DNA of 64,000 nucleotides from the NCBI GenBank assembly GCA_910574865.1, contig CAJTDN010000009.1, positions 124,001 through 188,000 of the forward strand. The letters are read 5' to 3'. The notes under the pieces were generated by a model. That model was not told where the DNA came from, ran no database searches, and worked only from the letters and a program-made list of their open reading frames with translations. This stretch comes from Lachnospiraceae bacterium. Its GTDB lineage: Bacteria; Bacillota; Clostridia; Lachnospirales; Lachnospiraceae. Positions 51,201 through 58,707 of the stretch are shown in pieces (the stretch's first letter is position 1; each line of letters begins with the position of its first letter). The translations under genes and the position numbers were made by a program.

Positions 51201-52160
51201 GACATTTTGGACATGTCCAAGATTGAGAGCGGCAAGATGAAGCTGGAAGCGGCCAATTTTGGCATGGACGGGATGCTGGGCACCATCCGGGAGCTGATAA
51301 TGTCGCAGGCGGCGGTGAAGCACGTGAATTTCGTGCAGGAGATTGAATTGGCACACCATTGGTTCGTGGCTGACCAGATGCGGATCAGCCAGGTGCTCAT
51401 CAATCTGCTGGGTAACGCGGTGAAATTTACCCCGGCGGATGGAACGGTCACCTTGACCGTCAGGGAGGAAGGCGTATCCGGGGGAGAAGTCAGGCTTTAC
51501 TTTGCGGTAGGTGATACCGGAATCGGTATCGCGAAAGAGGAACAGGAACGTATCTTCCGTTCGTTTGAACAAGCTTCCGGTACGAACCCGTCCAAGCAGC
51601 AGGGGACAGGGCTGGGGCTGTCAATCAGCAACCGGCTGGTGCAGATGATGGGAAGTAACATCTTGGTGGACAGTGAACCGGGAAAGGGCAGCACGTTCAG
51701 CTTTTCCGTTGCCCTGGCACTTGGCGAGAGCGAGGAAGGTGAGGATTGTGGCGAGACGATTTCCTTTGAAGGGTGCCGCGTCCTGGTGGTGGAGGACAAT
51801 GACCTGAACGCCGAAATCGCGCAGTGCCTATTGGAGGACCGCGGTTTCGAGGTGGAGTGCGTCTTTGACGGCGCGCAGGCCGTGGAGCGTATCCGCACCA
51901 CGCCGCCGGACACTTATGACGTGATTTTGATGGACATCATGATGCCGGTGATGAACGGGTTGGACGCGGCCAGGGCCATTCGCGGCATGGAACGCGAGGA
52001 CTGCCATACCATACCGATTATCGCCATGTCGGCAAACGCTTTCGACGAGGACTTGAAAAAGTCCGTGGCATGCGGCATGAACGGGCACTTGTCCAAACCC
52101 GTGGAGGTGGACAAATTGTACCAGACGTTGGACAAAGTGATTCGAGGCGGGCATGGGTGA
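48204..52160 (+). CDS. Large hybrid sensor histidine kinase with degenerate GGDEF-like domain
   Basis: The 1318-residue protein has membrane helix 1 near residues 13-35 and an extracytoplasmic dCache-like domain (~40-375). Helix 2 at ~378-400 (LLYVWMVIAVLIGLGFGVFG) leads into HAMP. A PAS domain with PAC (FRMRWPNETGFAWVALTGKA) comes next. A GGDEF-like domain (~590-770) carries TDQVTGLPVFGTGMERL and LNKDEF at 671-676 in place of GGDEF, so it is probably inactive as a cyclase. A GAF-like segment, HisKA (SRMSHEIRTPMNG, His954), ATPase (NLLGNAVKFTP, GDTGIGIA) and a receiver with Asp1244 (ILMDIMMPVMNG) complete it. It responds to the neighbouring binding protein by inference. Confidence 0.9.
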   Translation: MKGNGKKRKKSTIFKIFLIPLIFIMLLQSAITIGTLIVRRTAPTLEGYSSGMMNRLVENRKVILQNEMNQRWASVYARDEVMGGLLERFLQGEGVGLEDVFASEDRKNRLLETFFPECLDILQNNSTTGVFLVLTGDGMQSAGEYDGFFIRDSDPDTNPANYSDLLLERGGKQLSRNWNIPLDTNWTTRFHMDGQGESASDDYFYEPWRAGAEHADADTKDLGYWSMPFSLEKDKADSYEMITYSLPLRYQGRVYGVLGVEISSRNLCEYLPAAELNATQQSGYMLAVKREDGSYLPLVGKGILYDLVRSGGGVDLEATDYDNLSRVGDVDLDGQGVYAVVCPLKLYSNNVPYENTEWVLLGLDTEKDLFGMSRLLYVWMVIAVLIGLGFGVFGIYFMVRHLTKPVQCLMQCISKGREGLSEFKPSNILEVDALYDVVTDLTERQKEAENILLEEKERYKVALESSKDIFFSYDLQSQMLDIVNHETMSGRWQCPQSEDGFINPEYIYGADREETMKALRRDRDNLYAEFRMRWPNETGFAWVALTGKAVYDTDGRRWKLVGSIRDIQEQKEREAEQLRKNTTDQVTGLPVFGTGMERLKEARETCVDGFLAVLYLDRLKESEEKNGIVFGDMILEETGSLIRGKCQALVNKTGLWTDMDGGRPPVVAFRLNKDEFVLWLGCLPKARASAFVESLLEEVAAAFPEEVFPVRMYAGLAQAKAGQDAEQLIRRAKLARSLVVAGSGRHVLFYEDVPKEKRPLLPALQGCEVNSLGYSEDVGLVSVALNLFGKGSDFPAQMTLMIRKIGRFYHADGVLVSLLRADFNSNYLNYQWHQNEGDTAESVRKYKEEEKEEFYRWMGREEVRYFSEEDSGRNVVRCFLSVEPGQRGILLPMYDSGNYMGNVCILGLGAEVLEDSEERQNLAELGRAIQSQLNQQQYDIASKAKSEFLSRMSHEIRTPMNGIIGMTAIALQQDQSQERVMDCLQKIRSSSDYLLGLINDILDMSKIESGKMKLEAANFGMDGMLGTIRELIMSQAAVKHVNFVQEIELAHHWFVADQMRISQVLINLLGNAVKFTPADGTVTLTVREEGVSGGEVRLYFAVGDTGIGIAKEEQERIFRSFEQASGTNPSKQQGTGLGLSISNRLVQMMGSNILVDSEPGKGSTFSFSVALALGESEEGEDCGETISFEGCRVLVVEDNDLNAEIAQCLLEDRGFEVECVFDGAQAVERIRTTPPDTYDVILMDIMMPVMNGLDAARAIRGMEREDCHTIPIIAMSANAFDEDLKKSVACGMNGHLSKPVEVDKLYQTLDKVIRGGHG

Positions 52161-52231
52161 GTCATGCCGTGGGATTGTTACATTGCTGGTAAGCCCATGT
52201 CAGAGAAAGGGAACGAAGATCCTATAACATA

Positions 52232-52284
52232 AAAAAAGACTACGACGTCACTGATGGTTTCATCAGGAAGGTCGTAGTTTTTTT
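52232..52284 (+). terminator. Strong compound terminator after the hybrid kinase
   Basis: AAAAAAAGACTACGAC (52232-52247) pairs with GTCGTAGTTTTTTT (52271-52284), with an inner TGATG/CATCA stem. Confidence 0.88.
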
Positions 52285-52287
52285 CTC

Positions 52288-52315
52288 TTGACATTTAAAA
52301 AATTGGTGGTAAAAT
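52288..52315 (+). promoter_or_regulatory. Promoter of the MarR-ABC exporter operon
   Basis: Consensus TTGACA (52288-52293) and TAAAAT (52310-52315), spacer 16. It lies immediately after the terminator and before the 15-bp repeats, which would fall at the transcript start. Confidence 0.75.
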
Positions 52316-52328
52316 ATGTATTGTACAA

Positions 52329-52389
52329 AACAGTTCGCCAGCGAACAGTTTGCAGACGAATTGTTTCAAGGAGAATTGTTTGCGAAAGG
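52329..52389 (+). repeat. Four 15-bp repeats at the transcript start, possible MarR operator
   Basis: The units are AACAGTTCGCCAGCG, AACAGTTTGCAGACG, AATTGTTTCAAGGAG and AATTGTTTGCGAAAG, in exact 15-bp register from 52329. They lie just downstream of the promoter, where a repressor would block transcription. They could be autoregulatory sites for the MarR protein. Confidence 0.55.
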
Positions 52390-52486
52390 ACTTTGTGGTT
52401 TGTTACTTTTCATGGCCCATGGCCGTACGCACAGATTCATGAACCGTAATTGCGGATTCTGTTTGAAGGAGAGGTGTGAAAATGTA

Positions 52487-52930
52487 ATGGAAGATTGCAA
52501 GCGGGTCGGCTTTGAGGTGCGCAGGCTCGACCACATGATGCGGAATTATTTGGAGGCCGGCGTGAAGCGCGAGGGGCTTGACGAGCTGACCTTGATGAAC
52601 GGGTGGTTCATCCGTTACTTGTATGAGAAGCAGGGCGAGGACGTGTTCCAGAAGGATTTGGAGAAGCAGTTTTGTATCGCCCGTTCCACCGTCACCAACA
52701 CCATCCAGTTGATGGAGGAGAGAGGGTTCATACAGAGGGAGTTCGTTAAAAGCGACGCGCGCTTAAAGAAGGTGACGCTCACGCAGAAGGGCATCGAGAG
52801 CCACGAGAAGGTCGAGGAGATTATCTTGCGGATGAACCAACAGATGGTGGAGGGGATTTCGGACGAGGAACTGCAAACCTTTTTAGATGTCGCTGAGCGG
52901 ATACGGAAGAATATTGAAAAAGATAAGTAG
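52487..52930 (+). CDS. MarR family transcriptional regulator
   Basis: The 147-residue protein is taken from ATG at 52487 (MEDCKRVGFEVRRLDHMMRN), preceded by GGAGAGGTGT. A longer frame starts upstream of the predicted transcription start and is unlikely. The winged helix-turn-helix has VFQKDLEKQFCIARSTVTNTIQ as the recognition region and MEERGFIQREFVKSDARLKKVTLT as the wing. The C-terminal helix completes the dimer. It is the first gene of the operon with the two ABC exporter genes, and is a typical arrangement of drug- or peptide-responsive repressor and exporter. Confidence 0.92.
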   Translation: MEDCKRVGFEVRRLDHMMRNYLEAGVKREGLDELTLMNGWFIRYLYEKQGEDVFQKDLEKQFCIARSTVTNTIQLMEERGFIQREFVKSDARLKKVTLTQKGIESHEKVEEIILRMNQQMVEGISDEELQTFLDVAERIRKNIEKDK

Positions 52931-52947
52931 GGAAGGTGGTAGCGTTT

Positions 52948-54699
52948 ATGTTTCGTAGGATTTTACATGAGGTGAAGGAGTATAAGGCCGCATCCATCGT
53001 CACGCCACTGTTCATGATTCTTGAGGTGTTGATGGAGACGACGATCCCGTTCTTGATGGCCTCGATTATCGATGACGGGGTCAACGCGGGTGACATGGGT
53101 CATATTTACAAGGTGGGCGGCGTGATGCTCGTGGCGGCGGCCATCGGCCTTTTGGCCGGCATGGGCGGGGGGCGTTTCGGGGCGAAGGCTTCGACCGGCC
53201 TAGCCAAGAACTTGCGCAAGGCGATGTTTGACCAGATTCAGACGTTTTCCTTTGCCAATATTGACAAGTTCAGCACGGCCGGACTGGTGACACGTCTGAC
53301 GACGGACGTGACGAACGTGCAAAACGCGTACCAGATGATACTTCGGATGTGCATCCGGGCGCCCTTGAGCATGATTTGCGCGATGTTCATGGCATTTGCC
53401 ATCAATGCCAGGCTGGCAAGCATTTACCTGGCGGCGGTGATTTTCCTGGCGATTTGCCTGATTCTCATCATGAGCCGGGGCATCAAGTATTTTCAACAAG
53501 TATTTCCCAAGTACGACGACTTGAACGAGTCCGTGCAGGAAAACGTCTCGGCCATCCGCGTGGTGAAGGCCTACGTGCGCGAGGAGGAGGAGACGAAGAA
53601 GTTCCACCAGGCCAGCGCCAATATTTACAACTTGTTTGTCAAGGCGGAGAAAAACATGCTCTTAAACAGCCCGCTGATGATGGGGACGGTTTATACGTGC
53701 ATCATCCTGATTAGCTGGCTGGGTGCCAAGATGATCGTAAGCAGCGAGCTGACGACGGGAAACCTGATGAGCCTGCTCGCGTATTGTATGAATATTTTGA
53801 TGAGCCTGATGATGCTGTCGATGGTGTTCGTGATGGTGTCCATGAGCATGGCGAGCGTCCGGCGTATCTCGGAAGTGCTTTCGGAGACGAGCGACATCAA
53901 CAACCCGGAAAGTCCGTTATATGGGGTAGAAGACGGGAGAATCGACTTTGACCACGTGAATTTTGCTTATAAGAAGGACAGCGACGAGTTCGTATTGAAG
54001 GATATTGACTTACACATCCGTGCCGGAGAAACGATTGGCATTATCGGCGGTACCGGAAGCGCCAAAACGAGCCTGGTCAATCTGGTCAGTCGTTTGTACG
54101 ACGTGTCCGAGGGCGAGGTGCGGGTCGGCGGGAAAAACGTAAAGGAATACGATTTGGACACGTTGCGCAGCCAGGTGTCCGTCGTACTGCAAAATAACGT
54201 GCTGTTCACGGGGACGATTTTTGACAACCTGCGCTGGGGCAATAAAGATGCGACCGATGAAGAATGTATGGAAGCGGCCAGGCTGGCTTGTGCGGATGAG
54301 TTTATACAGCGGTTCCCGGACGGGTATGACACGCACATCGAGCAAGGCGGGAGCAACGTGTCCGGCGGTCAGAAGCAGAGGCTGTGCATTGCCAGGGCAT
54401 TGTTAAAGAAACCGAAGATTTTGATACTTGACGACAGCACCAGTGCGGTCGACACGGCGACGGACGCGAAAATCCGCCAAGCGTTCAAGGAAGAGATTCC
54501 GAATACGACGAAGCTGATTATCGCCCAGCGCATTTCCAGCGTACAAGACGCGGACCGCATCATCGTGATGGAAGAGGGCGAAGTCAATGGATTTGGGACA
54601 CACGAGGAGCTGCTTGAGAACAATGCGATTTATCGTGAAGTGTACGAGTCGCAGACTAAGGGCGGCGGAGATTTTGATGAAAAGGGAGGTGAGCACTGA
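52948..54699 (+). CDS. ABC exporter half-transporter, degenerate subunit
   Basis: The 583-residue protein has six membrane helices (residues ~15-290) fused to a nucleotide-binding domain. Start MFRRILHEVK was chosen after GGAAGGTGG. The Walker A is GGTGSAKTS (Ala instead of Gly before Lys), signature NVSGGQKQR, and Walker B ILILDDSTSAVD, in which the catalytic Glu is Asp. Heterodimeric exporters usually have one degenerate and one consensus site. This is the degenerate partner of the next gene, to which it is coupled by overlap (TGATG). Confidence 0.92.
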   Translation: MFRRILHEVKEYKAASIVTPLFMILEVLMETTIPFLMASIIDDGVNAGDMGHIYKVGGVMLVAAAIGLLAGMGGGRFGAKASTGLAKNLRKAMFDQIQTFSFANIDKFSTAGLVTRLTTDVTNVQNAYQMILRMCIRAPLSMICAMFMAFAINARLASIYLAAVIFLAICLILIMSRGIKYFQQVFPKYDDLNESVQENVSAIRVVKAYVREEEETKKFHQASANIYNLFVKAEKNMLLNSPLMMGTVYTCIILISWLGAKMIVSSELTTGNLMSLLAYCMNILMSLMMLSMVFVMVSMSMASVRRISEVLSETSDINNPESPLYGVEDGRIDFDHVNFAYKKDSDEFVLKDIDLHIRAGETIGIIGGTGSAKTSLVNLVSRLYDVSEGEVRVGGKNVKEYDLDTLRSQVSVVLQNNVLFTGTIFDNLRWGNKDATDEECMEAARLACADEFIQRFPDGYDTHIEQGGSNVSGGQKQRLCIARALLKKPKILILDDSTSAVDTATDAKIRQAFKEEIPNTTKLIIAQRISSVQDADRIIVMEEGEVNGFGTHEELLENNAIYREVYESQTKGGGDFDEKGGEH

Positions 54700-56594
54700 T
54701 GCCAAGGATGCGACCGGGAATGAAGCCGCCGAAGGTGGAAAATCCAGGAAAATTGTTCATGAGGCTGATGTCTTACGTATTTAAAGATTATAAATGGCAC
54801 TGCCTGGCGGTGTTCGTGCTGCTTTTCGTGGGCGTGCTGGCCAACGTGCAGGGAACAATGTTTACCAAGAACCTGATTGACGACTATATCACGCCGTTCC
54901 TTTTGACGGACAATCCGGACTTTGCGCCGCTTGCAAACGCCATTGCCAGGGTCTGCGTGTTTTATGCGATGGGAGTGGTTTCTTCCTATACTTATAATCG
55001 GATTATGATTTATGTCACGCAGGGCGTGATGCGCGACATGCGAAATGAAATGTTTGAGCATATGGAACGCTTGCCGATTAAGTATTTTGACACGCACGCG
55101 CATGGCGACATCATGTCGATTTACACGAACGACATTGACGCGATGCGCCAGATGATTAGCCAAAGCATTCCGCAAATCATCAACAGCGTGTTCACGGTCG
55201 TCAGCGTGTTTGTCAGCATGTTGATTTTAAGCGTTCCGCTGACCGGCGTTACGCTTGTGATGGTGGCCTTGATGCTTTTGGCAACCAAGGCGTCGGCCAG
55301 CCGCAGCGGCAAATATTTTATTGAACAGCAGCACAACCTCGGAAAGGCCAACGGCTACATCGAGGAAATGATGAACGGGCAGAAGGTCGTGAAGGTGTTC
55401 TGCCATGAGGAGGAGAGCAAGAAAGAGTTTGAGACGTTAAATGATGAGTTGTTTGTCAGCGCGGACCGTGCCAATACGTTTGCCAATATTTTGGGACCGA
55501 TTAACGCCCAGCTTGGCAATGCCAGCTATGTGGTTTGCGCGATGGTAGGCGGAGCGTTGGCACTGAATGGTATCGGTGGCTTCACGCTGGGCGGCCTGGC
55601 GAGTTTCCTGACATTTAACAAGAGTTTTAACATGCCGATTAACCAGGTCAGCCAGCAGCTCAATTCCATCGTCATGGCACTGGCCGGCGCGGAGCGTATT
55701 TTCCGCCTGCTGGACGAGGCGCCGGAGACGGACAACGGCTACGTCGTGCTGGTCAACGCGAAAGAGGTAAACGGGGAATTGACGGAATGCGAGGGGCGCA
55801 CCGGGCGTTGGGCGTGGAAGCACACGCACCAGGCCGACAAGAGCGTGACCTACGTGGAATTGAAAGGGAACGTCGTCTTCGACGGGGTGGACTTCGGCTA
55901 TGTGGATGATAAAATCGTGCTGCACGACGTAAAATTGTTCGCCGAGCCGGGGCAGAAAATCGCCTTCGTCGGTTCGACCGGGGCCGGAAAGACGACGATC
56001 ACCAACCTGATTAACCGTTTTTACGACATTCAGGACGGGAAAATCCGCTATGACGGAATCAACGTCAACAAGATAAAGAAGGCGGACCTGCGGCGGTCGC
56101 TGGGAATTGTCTTGCAGGACACGCATTTGTTTACCGGAACCGTGAAAGAAAACATTCGTTTCGGCAAGCTTGACGCGACGGACGAGGAAGTCATCGCGGC
56201 GGCCAGGCTGGCCAACGCGGACGGCTTCATCCGCAGGCTGCCCAAGGGCTATGACACGATGCTGACCGGCGACGGGGCGAACCTAAGCCAGGGGCAGAGG
56301 CAGCTTTTGGCGATTGCCCGGGCGGCCATCGCCGACCCGCCGGTGCTGATTCTCGACGAGGCGACGAGCTCGATTGATACCCGTACCGAGCGCATCATCC
56401 AGGAGAGCATGGACCGCCTGATGAGCGGCAGGACGACGTTCGTCATTGCCCATAGGCTTTCCACCGTGCGCAATTCCGACTGCATCATGGTACTTGAACA
56501 AGGGCGGATCATCGAGCGCGGCACGCACGACCAGTTGATTGAGGAGAAGGGGAAATATTACCAATTGTATACCGGAAACGCGATATCCGCATAG
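54699..56594 (+). CDS. ABC exporter half-transporter, consensus subunit
   Basis: The 631-residue partner has six membrane helices and a C-terminal ATPase domain with Walker A GSTGAGKTT, signature NLSQGQRQLLAIARAA and Walker B VLILDEATSSIDTRTE, plus VIAHRLSTVR with the switch His. The segment around residues 350-400 has an insertion (NAKEVNGELTECEGRTGRWA) before the ATPase, common in this exporter group. With the preceding subunit it should form a heterodimeric drug or peptide exporter controlled by the MarR protein. Confidence 0.94.
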   Translation: MPRMRPGMKPPKVENPGKLFMRLMSYVFKDYKWHCLAVFVLLFVGVLANVQGTMFTKNLIDDYITPFLLTDNPDFAPLANAIARVCVFYAMGVVSSYTYNRIMIYVTQGVMRDMRNEMFEHMERLPIKYFDTHAHGDIMSIYTNDIDAMRQMISQSIPQIINSVFTVVSVFVSMLILSVPLTGVTLVMVALMLLATKASASRSGKYFIEQQHNLGKANGYIEEMMNGQKVVKVFCHEEESKKEFETLNDELFVSADRANTFANILGPINAQLGNASYVVCAMVGGALALNGIGGFTLGGLASFLTFNKSFNMPINQVSQQLNSIVMALAGAERIFRLLDEAPETDNGYVVLVNAKEVNGELTECEGRTGRWAWKHTHQADKSVTYVELKGNVVFDGVDFGYVDDKIVLHDVKLFAEPGQKIAFVGSTGAGKTTITNLINRFYDIQDGKIRYDGINVNKIKKADLRRSLGIVLQDTHLFTGTVKENIRFGKLDATDEEVIAAARLANADGFIRRLPKGYDTMLTGDGANLSQGQRQLLAIARAAIADPPVLILDEATSSIDTRTERIIQESMDRLMSGRTTFVIAHRLSTVRNSDCIMVLEQGRIIERGTHDQLIEEKGKYYQLYTGNAISA

Positions 56595-56667
56595 AGCACG
56601 TGGTGCGAAGAGATTCGCGGTATCGTAGGGGTTACAATATATTTTACCCTAAACGTCATCATGCTTA

Positions 56668-56703
56668 AAAGGCGTATGGTTTACGTTTTGTATTCCATAC
56701 GCC
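56668..56703 (-). terminator. Terminator for the minus-strand small gene
   Basis: GGCGTATGG (56671-56679) pairs with CCATACGCC (56695-56703). On the minus strand it is followed by TTTT. It lies between the exporter operon and the convergent small gene. Confidence 0.7.
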
Positions 56704-56715
56704 GATGCATGTGAG

Positions 56716-57024
56716 TCACGCCTTTTCGTTTAATCGATTTATCAATTGTACCCACTCGAAGTCCTGGACGTTTGGCAAAAACATGCACAGTGTCTGAATC
56801 GACTGGCCGTACATTCCCGATTCCATGCCGCGCATCTGTTCCCGCGGCATTTTTTCAAGCGCGTCTCCGGCCACGTGCGCGGCGATTCCCGAGGCAATGA
56901 TGCCGTCGAAGATGTCGTCCAGGTGGCTTTCAAAAAATTCTTTGCCCGCCGGATGTTTCACCATGTCGCCAATCAAGGTCATCATGTCGTAGTCGAAGGC
57001 TCTCTTGCCCAATGTAAATTCCAT
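56716..57024 (-). CDS. Small helical protein, possible remnant of a glycoside hydrolase C-terminus
   Basis: The 102-residue minus-strand frame encodes MEFTLGKRAFDYDMMTLIG and a helical remainder (GMESGMYGQSIQTLCMFLP). No good ribosome site precedes it, and a stop lies five codons upstream. The helical pattern, with FTLGKR followed by short helices ending in INRLNEKA, resembles the extra C-terminal domain seen on some clostridial GH3 beta-glucosidases. It may be the remnant of such a gene rather than a functional gene. I hold that identification weakly. Confidence 0.4.
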   Translation of the reverse strand: MEFTLGKRAFDYDMMTLIGDMVKHPAGKEFFESHLDDIFDGIIASGIAAHVAGDALEKMPREQMRGMESGMYGQSIQTLCMFLPNVQDFEWVQLINRLNEKA

Positions 57025-57133
57025 GCGATTGTCCGATTATTGGCCGTTTTTATCTTCCTTTTTGTAAAAGACGACCTTCATTTCCAGAAATCTTACTTTT
57101 ATTAAATTATATATATATATATGTAAAAAATAC

Positions 57134-57162
57134 TTGACATATCATAAAAAGAATGCTATTCT
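57134..57162 (+). promoter_or_regulatory. Promoter of the XRE-ABC operon
   Basis: TTGACA (57134-57139) and TATTCT (57157-57162), spacer 17, preceded by an alternating TA run near 57108-57121. The start codon follows ~75 bases later. Confidence 0.75.
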
Positions 57163-57238
57163 GTGGATGTTTGGGAATGATATGGGAGGATGTACGTAAA
57201 TCAGGCTGTTATGGCACGGAGTGAAGGCAGGTGGTGAC

Positions 57239-57463
57239 ATGGCGAGGAATATCGCAATCAAGGTGGCACGGGCGGAGAAGGACATGACCCAGAAGGCGCT
57301 GGCGGAGGCCGTGGGCATTTCGAGGCAGACGATGAACGCGATCGAGCAGGGGGATTATAACCCGACGATACGGTTGTGCAGGCAGATTTGCCGCGTGCTG
57401 GGGAAGGGGTTGGATGATTTGTTCTGGAAGGATCAGGAGGATGACGATGAAGAAGAGGAATAA
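57239..57463 (+). CDS. XRE family small regulator (YozG-like)
   Basis: The 74-residue Cro/CI-type protein has the helix-turn-helix MTQKALAEAVGISRQTMNAIEQGDYNPT, followed by RLCRQICRVLGKGLDDLF and an acidic tail. Start MARNIAIKVARAE follows AGGTGGTG. It is probably the autoregulator of the operon with the membrane protein and ABC genes. It overlaps the next gene by 17 bases. Confidence 0.92.
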   Translation: MARNIAIKVARAEKDMTQKALAEAVGISRQTMNAIEQGDYNPTIRLCRQICRVLGKGLDDLFWKDQEDDDEEEE

Positions 57464-57920
57464 AAGTAATCTGGACGAGAGGCAGGAGCAGCGGCTCTTG
57501 CGGATTGAGCGGAACGGCTGCTGGCTGGCGTTCTGGGGACTGCTCGTCGCGATGGGCGTGCAGATGGTCATGAGCAAGGGCGAGGATGTCGGCCGGGTCG
57601 CGGGAGAGTGGATTGTATTCATGGTGCTCGCGTGTTACATGGTGTGGGCATGTATGAAGGAGGGCATCTGGAATCGGCGGATGAAGCCGGATTGGAAGAC
57701 GAATTTGATTGCCAGCTTGTTGGCGGGTGTCGCGATGGCGGTCTTTTTCTACCTGATAACGGATTGGGAAGTCGAGCAGAAAGTGTGGACGGCAATCGTG
57801 TCGTTTTTCATGACGTTTGTCTCTTGCTATATTTTGCTTATGATTTCTGCACTGGTTTACAAGAAGAGGGTGGAAAAGCTGGAGTTGGAAGGAGACGAGG
57901 AGGGCGCAAAAGATGATTGA
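57447..57920 (+). CDS. DUF6773-like membrane protein
   Basis: The 157-residue protein starts at MKKRNKSNLDERQEQRLLRIERNG, after AGGAGGATGACG and overlapping the XRE gene. Four hydrophobic helices are seen. The N-terminal LDERQEQ...RNG segment resembles that of DUF6773/DUF3796-like proteins that are often found between an XRE regulator and an ABC system. No reaction is known. It overlaps the ABC ATPase start. Confidence 0.75.
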   Translation: MKKRNKSNLDERQEQRLLRIERNGCWLAFWGLLVAMGVQMVMSKGEDVGRVAGEWIVFMVLACYMVWACMKEGIWNRRMKPDWKTNLIASLLAGVAMAVFFYLITDWEVEQKVWTAIVSFFMTFVSCYILLMISALVYKKRVEKLELEGDEEGAKDD

Positions 57921-58707
57921 GGTTCGCGGATTGTGCAAGGAGTTCGAGAGGAGCCGCAAGGCGGAAAGGACGGCTGGAAAGGCCAAAAAGCAGCGGGTGA
58001 AGAAGGAGACGTTCTTGGCGGTGGACCATGTGTCCATTGAGGCGTGCGAGGGGGAGATTATCGGGATTCTGGGGCCGAACGGTGCGGGCAAGACGACGCT
58101 TCTGCGGATGATGGGGATGCTGATGAGCCCAACGGGGGGAGAAGTCGTCTTGACGGACGAGGAGGGGAACGAGATTGCGGAACTGACGCAAAAGAAGGCG
58201 GCGATTGGCTATTTGTCTGGCAACACGAAGCTATATCCCCGTTTTTCCGTGCGCGAATACCTGCAGTTTTTAGGAGAACTGTATGGGTTTGACAAGGACA
58301 TGGTTCGAAAACGCAGTGAGGAGATTTTCAAGGTGCTGGACATGGAAGGGTTTGCCGACAACCGGATTGAGAAATTGTCCACCGGTCAGACGCAGCGCGC
58401 CTCCATTGCCCGCTGCCTGATGGCGGACCCGCAAGTGTACATCCTGGACGAACCGACGCTGGGCTTGGACATCTTGAGCGCGGACGCGATTATCCACTTC
58501 ATGCGGGAGCAGAAGGAACGGGGGAAGACCGTGCTTTATTCGACGCATTATCTGGAGGAGGCACAGATACTTTGTGACCGCATTTACATGATTCGCGATG
58601 GAAGGATCGTGGCGCACGGGACACCCGCGGCCCTGATGCAACAGACGGGAACGGACAACCTGCGTGCGGCGTTCCACGTCTTATACGATACGGAGGGAGC
58701 ACGGTGA
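57913..58707 (+). CDS. ABC transporter ATPase (NatA-like)
   Basis: The 264-residue ATPase has Walker A GILGPNGAGKTTLLRM, signature LSTGQTQRASIARCL, Walker B VYILDEPTLGLD and the H-loop STHYLEEAQILCD. The N-terminal FERSRKAERTAGKAKKQRVK insertion before the Walker A is longer than usual. It energises the permease encoded next (ATGA overlap). The NatA/CcmA class includes sodium and drug exporters. The substrate is not evident. Confidence 0.93.
   Translation: MIEVRGLCKEFERSRKAERTAGKAKKQRVKKETFLAVDHVSIEACEGEIIGILGPNGAGKTTLLRMMGMLMSPTGGEVVLTDEEGNEIAELTQKKAAIGYLSGNTKLYPRFSVREYLQFLGELYGFDKDMVRKRSEEIFKVLDMEGFADNRIEKLSTGQTQRASIARCLMADPQVYILDEPTLGLDILSADAIIHFMREQKERGKTVLYSTHYLEEAQILCDRIYMIRDGRIVAHGTPAALMQQTGTDNLRAAFHVLYDTEGAR

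Noticed and set aside
52316-52486. Upstream extension of the MarR gene through the 15-bp repeats
   Set aside because: The ATG at 52316 lies before the predicted transcription start and has no ribosome site.
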